45,073 nt of DNA from an uncultured Collinsella sp. (lineage in GTDB: Bacteria > Actinomycetota > Coriobacteriia > Coriobacteriales > Coriobacteriaceae), in NCBI GenBank assembly GCA_900541125.1, contig UQIK01000021.1:1-45073 (forward strand), written 5' to 3'. The stretch's first letter is position 1, and every line of letters begins with the position of its first letter. Positions 17,366-25,552 of this stretch are shown here, one piece after another. Position numbers and translations under genes: made by a program. The notes under the pieces are model-generated. The model worked only from the letters and a program-made list of their open reading frames with translations, did no database searches and was not told the origin of the DNA.

Positions 17366-19069
17366 ATGAGCAATCCCTCGAACCGCGCTTCGATGCGCGG
17401 GCAACTCACGCTGCGCGGCGTCGTCATCGGCGTCCTTGGCTGCGTGATTATCACGGCAAGCTCGGCCTACACCGCCCTCAAGATGGGCGCACTCCCCTGG
17501 CCGATCGTCTTCGCTGCCGTCATCTCGCTGTTCTTCCTTAAGCTCATGGGCAACGCCAGTCTCAACGAGGCCAACGTCACCCACACCATCATGTCCGCAG
17601 GCGCCATGGTCGCCGGCGGTCTGGCGTTTACCATCCCGGGCGCCTGGATGCTGGGCTATGCCGACCAGATCAGCTGGCTCGACATGTTTATCGTGGCACT
17701 CGCCGGCACCATCCTGGGCCTGCTGGCCACCGCGCTCATCCACCGTCACTTTATCGTGGACGCCGCGCTTGAGTTCCCCACCGGCAACGCCGCAGCTCAG
17801 ACGCTGCGTGCTACCGAAGCCGGCGGCAAGACCGGCAAGCAGCTCTTTGGTTCCATGGCCATCGCCGGCATCTATAGCGTGCTGCGCGACGCCCTGGGCG
17901 TGGTGCCCAGCATGCTGTGCACGCTCAACATCCCCGGCGTGACCTTTGGCATCTACAACTCGCCCATGCTGCTCTCCGTCGGCTTCCTCGTGGGCTTCGC
18001 TCCCGTCGCCTTCTGGTTTGCCGGCGCGCTGCTGGGCAACTTTGGCATCATCGTGGGTGGCACCGCTGCCGGTCTGTTCGACGTTGTGACTGCGCAGGGT
18101 ATCGTCAAGTCCCTAGGCATGGGCCTCATGATGGGCTTTGGCGTCGCCGTCGTCCTCAAGGACATCTTGCCGCAGGTCGCCGGTATCGTCCGCGGTCTTG
18201 CCGCCGACAGCTCCACCGACACCGACGAGCAGTCGCTCATCTCGGGCTCCCTTAAGCTCGACGCCGGTATCATCGGCCTGGGCGCTGCCGCCATCGCCGT
18301 GATCATCGCCATCGTGCTCGACCTTGGCCCCGTTCCGGCCGTCATCGTCACGCTGTTCACCTTTGTCACCACCATCATGAGCGCACAGAGCTGCGGCCAG
18401 ACGGGCATCGACCCCATGGAGATCTTTGGCCTCATCGTTATGCTCATCGTGGCTGCCTTCGCACAGATCGCTCAGGTCAAGCTGTTCTTTATCGCCGGCA
18501 TCGTAGCCGTGGCGTGCGGCCTTGCGGGCGACGTCATGAACGACTTTAAGGCCGGCGCCGTGCTGGGCACCAACCCGCGTGCACAGTGGGTCGGCCAGGC
18601 CATCGGCGGCATCGTGGGCGCCCTGGTCGCCGCAGCCGTCATGGTCGCGCTCGTCACCGCCTATGGCCCGGACGCCTTTGGCCCCGACAAGAGCTTTGTT
18701 GCCGCGCAGGCAAGCGTTGTCGCCACCATGGTCTCGGGCATCCCGAGCGTGCCGTGGTTCGTTGGCGGCTTTATCGCCGGCATCGTCATGTACTGGCTCG
18801 GCATTCCGGCCATGATGATTGGCCTGGGCGTGTACCTGCCGTTCTACATGTCACTCACGGCATTCCTGGGCTCCTGCGTCAAACTCGCCTACGACAAGTG
18901 GTCCGCCCACCGCGACGCCACCGCCGGTCTTTCTGACGAGGAGAGGGCTGCCAAGGACGCCGCCTTCCAGGAACAGGGCCTGGTTGTCGCCAGCGGCCTG
19001 CTCGGTGGCGAGTCCATCGTCGGCGTTATCCTGGCGTTTGTCTCCGTGGGCTTAAGCCTGCTGGGCTAA
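17366..19069 (+). CDS. OPT family oligopeptide/metal-chelate transporter
   Basis: The 567-residue membrane protein belongs to the OPT (oligopeptide transporter/YSL) family, which takes up small peptides or metal chelates by proton coupling. About 14-15 hydrophobic segments are visible. Family features are the start LTLRGVVIGVLGCVIITASSAYTALKMG (residues 15-42 or so), NEANVTHTIMSAGAMVAGG, and ALEFPTGNAAAQTLRATEAGG. The C-terminal third has SVPWFVGGFIAGIVMYWLG. Start: ATG six bases after AAAGGAG. It is a single gene followed by a clear terminator. The substrate cannot be read from sequence. Confidence 0.9.
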   Translation: MSNPSNRASMRGQLTLRGVVIGVLGCVIITASSAYTALKMGALPWPIVFAAVISLFFLKLMGNASLNEANVTHTIMSAGAMVAGGLAFTIPGAWMLGYADQISWLDMFIVALAGTILGLLATALIHRHFIVDAALEFPTGNAAAQTLRATEAGGKTGKQLFGSMAIAGIYSVLRDALGVVPSMLCTLNIPGVTFGIYNSPMLLSVGFLVGFAPVAFWFAGALLGNFGIIVGGTAAGLFDVVTAQGIVKSLGMGLMMGFGVAVVLKDILPQVAGIVRGLAADSSTDTDEQSLISGSLKLDAGIIGLGAAAIAVIIAIVLDLGPVPAVIVTLFTFVTTIMSAQSCGQTGIDPMEIFGLIVMLIVAAFAQIAQVKLFFIAGIVAVACGLAGDVMNDFKAGAVLGTNPRAQWVGQAIGGIVGALVAAAVMVALVTAYGPDAFGPDKSFVAAQASVVATMVSGIPSVPWFVGGFIAGIVMYWLGIPAMMIGLGVYLPFYMSLTAFLGSCVKLAYDKWSAHRDATAGLSDEERAAKDAAFQEQGLVVASGLLGGESIVGVILAFVSVGLSLLG

Positions 19070-19110
19070 GTCGAGCAGCTGCTCGACAGCAACCATATTG
19101 CCTACGGCTT

Positions 19111-19150
19111 GCCCGGTCGGTAGCTTTTGCGGCTGCTGACCGGGCTTTTT
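19111..19150 (+). terminator. Rho-independent terminator of the OPT gene
   Basis: GCCCGGTC and GACCGGGC arms, extended inward to GGTAGC/GCTGC-like pairs, close on TTTTGC. They are followed by TTTTTGAT. It begins 42 bases after the stop. Confidence 0.85.
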
Positions 19151-19159
19151 GATACCAAC

Positions 19160-19203
19160 GCAAAGAAAGGCCGACGCGCTGCATTTAACAGCGCGCCGGC
19201 CTT
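19160..19203 (-). terminator. Terminator of the surface-protein gene
   Basis: Arms AAGGCCGACGCGCTG (19167-19181) and CAGCGCGCCGGCCTT (19189-19203) form a near-perfect stem. In minus sense it is followed by TCTTTG, placing it 66 bases after the surface-protein stop. It is separate from the OPT terminator. Confidence 0.8.
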
Positions 19204-19269
19204 ATCGTTTGGCTAACGAGACGGTCCCGTTATGAATTGAAGTTCGTTGCAGAAACTACGCTCGAAACG

Positions 19270-22200
19270 CTACATCTGCTTGCGACGACGATCGCTTAGC
19301 GTCACACCAGCGGCCACGAGGGTGATACCGCCGATGACGAACACCTCGCCCGCAAGAGCGGAATTGTCGCCAGTCTGGGCGAGCGCGGCCGACGTTGCCT
19401 TCTTCTTGGCGACAGGAGCCTTTGCAGCAGCCTGCGCAACCTGGGGCTTGGTCTGCGGCTCAGCCTTGGGATGATACTTGTCGTACTCGGCTTGTGCGGT
19501 AGCCAGGGCATCCTTAGCATCGTTAAGCTCGGCAAGCGCGGCGGCATAGGCGTCGTTGGCATCGGACAGTTTGGCATCGACATCGCTCAGAGCAGCCTTG
19601 AGGCCAGCGGCGGCATCGACGGCGGCCTTATAGCGAGCGTAGGCAGCGTTCAGCTTGACCAGCTTCTCGTTGCCCGTCGTGCCCGCGGCAAGGGATGCCT
19701 TGTGGTCGACAGCCTCAAGATCGGCCTTGAGTGCCTCATCGCTGGCAAGCTCGGCCTTGGCCTTGAAGATATCGAGGTTCGCATCGACGACGGCTTCGTT
19801 GGCGGCCTCGAGCTGCTTCTGGGCATCGGCGACACCGGCGACGGCAGCGTCATAGGCGGCCTTGGCGTCGTCGACCGCCTTCTGGGCGCCGGCGAAGCGC
19901 TCGAAGGCCTTGTTTGCGGTGGCAAGCTCGCCCTCGGCGGCCTTGGCCTTCGCCTGTGCGTCGGACAGGGCCTGCGTCTTGGCGGCAACTGCCTGCCTGG
20001 CGTCCGAAAGAGCGGTCGCGGCGTGTGTATCTGCGGCCTGAGCCTTGTCAACGCCAGCCTGGGCAGCGCCGTCGGCCTTCTTGGCCTCGTCAAGCGAGCC
20101 CTGCTTATTCGCAAGGTCCGCCTGGGCGGCATCGCGCTTGGCGGCAAGGTCCTTGACCGAAGCCGTGGCATTGCCATACGCCTCGTTGGCCTTATCGGAC
20201 TTTGTCTTGGCGGTATCGTAATCGCCCTGTGCCTTCGCCTTGTGGGCGGAAGCCTTGGAGGCGTTCGTCTGGCATTCGGTGAGCTTGGAGTTAGCGTCGT
20301 CAAGCGCGGCCTGCGCGACGGTCGCCTCGTCCTTGGCGGCGTCGAGGTTCTGCTTGAGGGACTCGATGTCGATTCCGCCGAGTGCGTCCTTCGCGGCATC
20401 ATATGCCGTCTTCGCGGCGGCGGTGCCGGACTTGGCCTTCTCGTACTCGCCCTTGGCGGTGTTCACGTTCGTGTCGGCTGCGGTATAGGCGTCTTGTGCG
20501 TCTTTCTGATTATTGAGAGCAGCGAGATATGCCGTATCGGCCGTGCCCAGCGTCTTCTGCGCCTCGGCGAGCTTGCTCTGGAGCTCCTTGAGTTGCGCCT
20601 TCTGCGCCTGCGTGCCGCCAGCGTTATAGGCAGAATCGATGTAGTCGTTGACGAGCTTCTTGAACTCGGAAACAGTGAAATCAGCCTGAGTGTCATCAGC
20701 GCTGTAATCGAATATGGTTACCTCGGAATCGGTGTTCTTACCGCTACCGGTCGCGATGCCGATAGCCACCGTAGCGGAATCGATAATGTTGAGATAGTGC
20801 CCGCAGGCGTCTCCTCTTTGATTGCCATTCTTATCTTTTGTACCGTGGTACACATCGTAATAGTTTTGGTAGATATAGTACGAATCATAGCGATGAGCCA
20901 TGAGATCTTTGCCGGCCTCGCTATCCACACCGTACTTTTTAATCCAATTCTCGTAATTAACCTTCTCCTGAGTGTAGAGACCGGTGTAGGGCCAGCCCAG
21001 GGTATCCTCGGTCTCACCACCGGTATATGCACCGCCACCACCTGCGAGATTCTCAGCATTATCGAAGTAACAGTTCGAGTGATCCCAAATATTCGATGAA
21101 TATGAGGCGTTGAGTGCAGCTGCTGCGGTCATGCGGAGGCTGACGCTGAGCGCCGACTGACCGTTCGCCTTGCGGAGGTTGTTCTGGGTGTCGAGATATG
21201 TCAAGGCGTTGCGCAGCTGTTCCAAGGAAAGCGGATTGGTGTCGCGAGACATGTCCTGATCGACGTAATCGTCATACCACTCGGCTTTGTCGTCAGCGCC
21301 GGTGAGTGTAGCCATTGCGTCCTTGGCGTTCGATTTCTGCATAGCCGTGAAATCGCTGCTGTTGCTGATGTAGGCCATAAAGCCGAGCATGCCCTTATTG
21401 ATGACTTCCTGGTCAACGGTCATGTTGGACTTGAGGTCAGCAATCTGCTGCTCAAGAGCCTCAACCTGGACATTAGCAGCGTCATAAGCCTTTTCCGCGG
21501 CGTTCGAAGCAGCGCAGGCTGCCTCCCACTCACTGCGCTTCTGCTTGCGAACTTCGACAAGCTTATCGTACGCGGTCTTCTTGTCGGCCTCGGTCTGCTG
21601 GGCCTGCTCGTATGCCGTCTTCGCGGCGTCACGCTTACTGGCCGCGTCCTTGTACTCCTTGTTTGCCGCATCGTATGCAGACTGGGCAGATGCTACAGCA
21701 GCGTTGGCGGCGTTGGCCTTCTCCTGCGCGGCAGCGACGGCAGCCTGGGCGGCCTGCAGATTTGTCTGTGCGGTGGCGTCGGCATCCGTCGCGGCATTGA
21801 GCTCCGCCTGCGCGGTCTTGAGCTCACCAGCAGCAGCTTTCTTGGCGGCCTCAAGCGCACTCAGGTCAACACCCGTACCCGAGACGGCAGCATCGAGCGC
21901 GGCCTGCGCCTGGTTGAACTTCTGCTGGGCGTTATCGCGCGCGGTGGTTGCGGCTGCGAGAGCAGCGGCAGTCTCCTGCTTCTTGGCCTGGGCAGTCGTC
22001 AAAGCTGCCTCGGTATTCTGCTTTTCCTGCTGGGCGCTGGCCTCGGCAGCCTTGGCCTGGTCCAGATTGTCCTGTGCAGTAGTAACGGCCTTATTGGCGT
22101 CATCGAGCTTTGCCCGCGCGTCCTCGACGGCCTTCTTGGCGGCCTCGTACTCGTCCATACCCATGGCCTCGAGCTTGGCCTGGGCATCATCGAGGGCCTT

Positions 22201-22779
22201 CTTGGCCTCATCCTGCTTTGCCTTGGCGTCCTTGAGCGCCTGGGTCTTATCCTCGACACTCTTGTTGGCCTGTTCGAGCTGATCGTTCAGGTCGCCCAGC
22301 TTCTTCTGCTGCTGCTCGGTCTTTTCGACGGCCGCTTTAAGCTCGTCAATCTTCTCCTGAAGCGCGGCTACCTCGGCCTCGTTCTGCTCGGCGGCGTTAT
22401 CGGTCACGGCCTGCGAGGCCTGATTCTTTTGCTGCTGCGCCTGCTTTTGAGACTGGCCCGCCGCGTCGGCCTTCTTCTGGGCGGCATCGTAGGCGGCCTG
22501 AGCGTCCTTGAGCTGCTTTGCCGACTCCTCGGCCAGCTGGGCAGCCGTCTTTACGACCGCTTGGTTACCGGCGGTAACGGTATTCTCTACAGAACTACCC
22601 CCCCCCTGAACAGAATCGCCGTTATCGGTTGACGGTGCGGCGATTGCCGCCAGCGGCGACATGAGCGGCTGAGCGATGAGGCCCGCCGTCAAAACGGTTG
22701 CGACGGCGCGGTTGGCAACGCCCTTGACGTTGACGGCCTTGGCCCGAGGCTCAAAGTGTTGTGGACTGTAGTTTGCCAT
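19270..22779 (-). CDS. Cell-wall-anchored coiled-coil surface protein with central CAP domain
   Basis: The product is predicted to be exported and sortase-anchored. Its 1169 residues contain, in order: a signal peptide (about 1-48, basic then hydrophobic, ending near PLAAIAAPS); a short Gly/Ser linker (GGGSS at 59-63); an Ala/Lys/Gln-rich coiled coil (about 75-450); a CAP/SCP-like domain (about 510-690, with LRKANGQSALSVS, the AENLAG segment and CGHYLNIID); and a second coiled coil (about 720-1090). A Lys/Pro/Ala linker, LAQTG at 1133-1137, a hydrophobic span and DRRRKQM follow. LAxTG fits class E-type sortases. GGGAGAAAGCC precedes the ATG. CAP proteins can bind sterols or lipids or act as toxins or adhesins; the role here is unknown. 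Confidence 0.88.
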   Translation of the reverse strand: MANYSPQHFEPRAKAVNVKGVANRAVATVLTAGLIAQPLMSPLAAIAAPSTDNGDSVQGGGSSVENTVTAGNQAVVKTAAQLAEESAKQLKDAQAAYDAAQKKADAAGQSQKQAQQQKNQASQAVTDNAAEQNEAEVAALQEKIDELKAAVEKTEQQQKKLGDLNDQLEQANKSVEDKTQALKDAKAKQDEAKKALDDAQAKLEAMGMDEYEAAKKAVEDARAKLDDANKAVTTAQDNLDQAKAAEASAQQEKQNTEAALTTAQAKKQETAAALAAATTARDNAQQKFNQAQAALDAAVSGTGVDLSALEAAKKAAAGELKTAQAELNAATDADATAQTNLQAAQAAVAAAQEKANAANAAVASAQSAYDAANKEYKDAASKRDAAKTAYEQAQQTEADKKTAYDKLVEVRKQKRSEWEAACAASNAAEKAYDAANVQVEALEQQIADLKSNMTVDQEVINKGMLGFMAYISNSSDFTAMQKSNAKDAMATLTGADDKAEWYDDYVDQDMSRDTNPLSLEQLRNALTYLDTQNNLRKANGQSALSVSLRMTAAAALNASYSSNIWDHSNCYFDNAENLAGGGGAYTGGETEDTLGWPYTGLYTQEKVNYENWIKKYGVDSEAGKDLMAHRYDSYYIYQNYYDVYHGTKDKNGNQRGDACGHYLNIIDSATVAIGIATGSGKNTDSEVTIFDYSADDTQADFTVSEFKKLVNDYIDSAYNAGGTQAQKAQLKELQSKLAEAQKTLGTADTAYLAALNNQKDAQDAYTAADTNVNTAKGEYEKAKSGTAAAKTAYDAAKDALGGIDIESLKQNLDAAKDEATVAQAALDDANSKLTECQTNASKASAHKAKAQGDYDTAKTKSDKANEAYGNATASVKDLAAKRDAAQADLANKQGSLDEAKKADGAAQAGVDKAQAADTHAATALSDARQAVAAKTQALSDAQAKAKAAEGELATANKAFERFAGAQKAVDDAKAAYDAAVAGVADAQKQLEAANEAVVDANLDIFKAKAELASDEALKADLEAVDHKASLAAGTTGNEKLVKLNAAYARYKAAVDAAAGLKAALSDVDAKLSDANDAYAAALAELNDAKDALATAQAEYDKYHPKAEPQTKPQVAQAAAKAPVAKKKATSAALAQTGDNSALAGEVFVIGGITLVAAGVTLSDRRRKQM
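22598..22606 (-). repeat. Nine-G homopolymer inside the surface-protein gene
   Basis: On the coding strand the run CAG-GGG-GGG-GGT contains nine consecutive G, coding for residues 58-61 just after the signal peptide. Gain or loss of one base would shift the frame and abolish the mature protein. Such a tract so early in a surface-protein gene is a typical phase-variation site. Confidence 0.75.
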
Positions 22780-23086
22780 GGCTTTCTCCCTTTGACACGG
22801 ATGTATCCATACGCTTCAAAATGTAGGAGCTGATTTTTGAATTCTGTTGCGCAACATTGGTCACCGGCGGATTTTTTTAAATTCACGCTCTCGTGCTTCA
22901 CAGTTTCGTCACATTTGAAGGAGCTGGTGCATCATATTCTCGCGGGATGGAATTGAGCCTGTGATTTGCATTTGCTCCCGCGTCATCCGCCCTATCGGAT
23001 TCCGCATCCAACAGACACCCCGCCCGCCACGGTGTAGAGTTAGGACAACGGGCGCGTTGCGCGGACCGCGCTGGAACGAGGTGGAC

Positions 23087-24226
23087 ATGGAACTCGACAA
23101 ACAACAGATCAAGCGACTACGCGAACGCCATCACCGGCGCCACGGCATCCGCCCTGCTCATAGCGAAGCCATGGAAAACATCACCCGCTTCCTCAAGCGC
23201 GCATTCAACATTCGCGAAGGTCGCGCGCCCTACCACGTAATCCGCAAGCGCTTTGTAAACGGAGCACGCCTGACCGGCTCTCACCTGTGCATCCTCATCA
23301 TCGCCATGTTGATCGCGAGCATCGGCCTCGATATCGATTCGGACATCGCCATCGTGGGCGCCATGCTCATCTGCCCGCTTATGGGCTCGGTCCTTGCCAT
23401 GGCATATGGCATCGCCACGCTCGACCGCGAGATTACCGTCGAAGCCGTCGCCGGCCTTGCGCTGCAGATGGTCTTTTGCCTGGTCACGTCCACGTTGTAC
23501 TTTAAGCTCTCGCCCCTTGGCACCACCACGGCCGCCATCATCGACAACTCGACACCCACCGTCTGGGACCTTACCGTCGCACTCGCAGGCGGCTTTGCGG
23601 GCGGGCTGGGCAACTCGCGCGACCAGGAACCCGCCACGCTCATCGCCGGCGTGGCCGTGGCAACCGCGCTCATGCCGCCCCTGTGCGCGGCGGGCTATGG
23701 CATCGCCATCGCAAGCGGGTCGCTGTTTCTCTCGGCGCTCTACGAGTTTGGCATCAACGTGGTCTTTATCGCACTGGCCGCCGAAGCCGTGCTGCTTCTT
23801 TTGCGCGTGCCGCTCAAGCGCGACCTCAACGGCGACGGCATTGTGACTGCCGAAGAAGACGCCGAGGTCGGTGAGCTGTCACGTAAGGTGCGCCGCCGCA
23901 TTATTGTGGGCACGGCGATCTTTGCCATCCCCTGCATCGTTATGACCGCGGGGTCTATTGGCTCGGCGCAGGCCGGCGTGCAGGACGGCTACGGCGTCAC
24001 CGAAACTACGCGCGAACTTGCCGCGGTGCTGCCGGGCTTTAAGGATTACACCGTCGCCGTCGAGACCTCGGCTACCGAAGGCGAGGAGGAAGGCATCGTC
24101 GAGCGTGAGATTGTCGCCCATGTGACGACGGGCGAGGCGCTTGGGGCACACGACCGTCACGTCGCCCGCAAGCTCATCGACCTCAACGTGCCTGAACTCG
24201 ACCGCGTGGAGTTTGATGTGGAGTAA
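23087..24226 (+). CDS. DUF389 family membrane protein with EF-hand-like loop
   Basis: The 379-residue product matches DUF389 membrane proteins of unknown function. The basic N-terminus (LRERHHRRHG) is followed by about six spans between residues 62 and 240. These include the family pattern SIGLDIDSDIAIVGAMLICPLMG and GGLGNSRDQEPATLIAGVAVATALMPPLCAAGYG. Residues 246-257 (DLNGDGIVTAEE) match a canonical EF-hand calcium loop, with D246, N248, D250, T254 and E257. A final span and an acidic extracytoplasmic or cytosolic C-terminal domain follow. I chose ATG 23087, which has GAGGTG upstream; the open frame extends to 22961 without a site. A hairpin terminator follows. Confidence 0.85.
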   Translation: MELDKQQIKRLRERHHRRHGIRPAHSEAMENITRFLKRAFNIREGRAPYHVIRKRFVNGARLTGSHLCILIIAMLIASIGLDIDSDIAIVGAMLICPLMGSVLAMAYGIATLDREITVEAVAGLALQMVFCLVTSTLYFKLSPLGTTTAAIIDNSTPTVWDLTVALAGGFAGGLGNSRDQEPATLIAGVAVATALMPPLCAAGYGIAIASGSLFLSALYEFGINVVFIALAAEAVLLLLRVPLKRDLNGDGIVTAEEDAEVGELSRKVRRRIIVGTAIFAIPCIVMTAGSIGSAQAGVQDGYGVTETTRELAAVLPGFKDYTVAVETSATEGEEEGIVEREIVAHVTTGEALGAHDRHVARKLIDLNVPELDRVEFDVE

Positions 24227-24302
24227 TGCGGAGCATGGGATGGCTCCCGCGCACAGGCGCAAGTCGCGGCGAGGCTCAGACGCGACGCAGGCACATGCAA
24301 AA

Positions 24303-24342
24303 AGCGGGACGTAGTTCACGTCCGCGCCCCGCTCGCTGTTTT
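24303..24342 (+). terminator. Terminator of the DUF389 gene
   Basis: Arms AGCGGG (24303-24308) and CCCGCT (24328-24333), with further partial pairing inside, are followed by CGCTGTTTTATT. It ends just before the 3' end of the opposing pseudogene. Confidence 0.6.
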
Positions 24343-24353
24343 ATTGCCGTGAA

Positions 24354-24803
24354 TCAGACGTCCGCATCGACATCGCCAGACTCCACCGTAAACGCCGGAT
24401 CGGTGCTCACAAGATAAAATCGGGTCACCTCAGTATTTCTAATTAGGTAAATCTGCCCCTGATTGCGTCGGCGCGATATATACGCAACGTGAACCGTGCC
24501 GAATTCTTCGCCGTTTTCCTTCTTTAATATCAGGATGTTGGGGTCAACCGTACGCTTAAACTGCCCGTCAACGCAGCTACCGTCTTTGTCGACCAGTTAC
24601 CACCGATGGTTATCCTCTTCAAGAAAGGCCAGGGTTTCCAGACTCGTCTTGTCGTCCCGATAGTAACCGTCAATGGCAAACCCTTCGGAAGCGCATTCCT
24701 GCATATAGGACGTTTCTCGGCTTATAGCAAACAGCCCTGTAGCGCCCAGGAGCACAGCCAGGCAGACCACTGCAAGGGTTATCGAAATAGTACGGCGACC
24801 CAT
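24354..24803 (-). pseudogene. Small membrane-anchored protein gene broken by one in-frame TAA
   Basis: The frame codes 68 residues (MGRRTISITLAVVCLAVLLG, a clear N-terminal membrane anchor, then SEGFAIDGYYRDDKTSLETL) to a TAA at 24597-24599. The same frame continues with 80 more protein-like residues (LVDKDGSCVDGQFKRTVDPN, then HVAYISRRRNQGQIYLIRNT) to TGA. The strong sequence on both sides of the stop, with no frame change, points to a single-base nonsense mutation; TAC or TAT (Tyr) in that codon would restore it. No strong ribosome-binding site precedes the ATG. I do not recognise the family. It may be a secreted or periplasmic-side protein. A sequencing error is a possible alternative. Confidence 0.7.
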
Positions 24804-24856
24804 GTTAGCCCAGCCGATAGTTGCTTAACGGAGCGCGAAACATACCTGGAACCTCC

Positions 24857-24911
24857 GATATCAGGGGGAAGGTCGCCAGCAGGCTGGCGACAACTATATG
24901 TTTCTGATATC
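24857..24911. repeat. Nested hairpin between two broken genes
   Basis: Outer arms GATATCAG (24857-24864) and CTGATATC (24904-24911) enclose an inner perfect hairpin GTCGCCAG (24872-24879)/CTGGCGAC (24884-24891). It lies in the 190-base gap between the nonsense pseudogene and the sulfotransferase remnant. The rest of the gap shows no gene. Confidence 0.7.
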
Positions 24912-24993
24912 AAACCATATGGCTGCCACTCGCGGAGGGGGCATCGGCGAACGGCGTGTTTTCATACTCCATTGGTCAAACCTAAGCGCGGCC

Positions 24994-25497
24994 CTACAGC
25001 TCGTACTTGTACACACGGTAGATGTACTTTTCGGCTTCCATCTCGTAGGTGGCGATGGCCAGACCGTAGCGGTCGTACTCGGCAAAGGTCTTGGCCTGGC
25101 CCGATGCCACGAGCATGCTGTTCGAATTGCCGACGCGCTGCGCACTGCTGACGTAGCCCGAGAACGGCACCGCGATCTGGTCTTCGAGCTCGTAGGTGTG
25201 CGCCGTCTCGTCCACTGTAAAGATGCGCCCAAACGAATGCGTGCCCTTGTTGTAGTCGGTCACCACCGCGGCGCCCAGCTGGCCCCAGTCGAACTTGGGA
25301 TAGCTTTCGGCCGCACCAAAGTTGTTGTCGTATAACAGCACTTGGTAGCGACCGGTCGTTCCCGTGTCAGAACTCGGCAGATAGGTCACACTGTGTTGAC
25401 CCGCGTTGAGCGAAAAATCGCCTTGGGCCTGCAGTAACTTGTCCTCAAAGCCCGAACCGGCCCATTGCCACTCCTTTCTATTTCTGGGTCCATCTTC
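24994..25497 (-). pseudogene. 5'-truncated arylsulfotransferase-like (ASST) C-terminal remnant
   Basis: The open frame of about 167 codons encodes what looks like the C-terminal part of a secreted arylsulfotransferase: WQWAGSGFEDKLLQAQGDFS, RYQVLLYDNNFG, SGYVSSAQRVGNSNSMLVASG, then TFAEYDRYGLAIATYEMEAE and the end YIYRVYKYEL. Intact family members are several hundred residues and carry the catalytic histidine upstream, which is missing here. The frame opens after an in-frame TGA directly beside the terminator of the dehydrogenase gene and has no start codon with a ribosome-binding site; the first usable start (GTG, 25387-25389) is internal. I read it as a deletion remnant. The family assignment rests on the C-terminal pattern only. 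Confidence 0.55.
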
Positions 25498-25512
25498 TCA
25501 CTGCTGGCGGCC

Positions 25513-25552
25513 GAAAATGATCCGTTTTCCTCCGTCCCCGACGGATCATTTT
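25513..25552 (-). terminator. Terminator of the 3-hydroxyacyl-CoA dehydrogenase gene
   Basis: Perfect 12-base arms AAAATGATCCGT and ACGGATCATTTT (25541-25552 with 25513-25524, minus sense) close on about 16 bases. The last arm ends in TTTT, making it rho-independent in minus sense. It starts directly after the stop codon and marks the border of the truncated sulfotransferase-like gene. Confidence 0.75.

Noticed and set aside
19471..21099. Leu/Gly/Val-rich plus-strand frame opposite the surface protein
   Set aside because: Its composition results from reading the Ala/Lys/Asp coiled-coil codons in reverse; no start signal.
24597..24599. Stop-codon recoding at the in-frame TAA
   Set aside because: TAA recoding has no support here: no suppressor tRNA or recoding structure is visible, and a point mutation is simpler.
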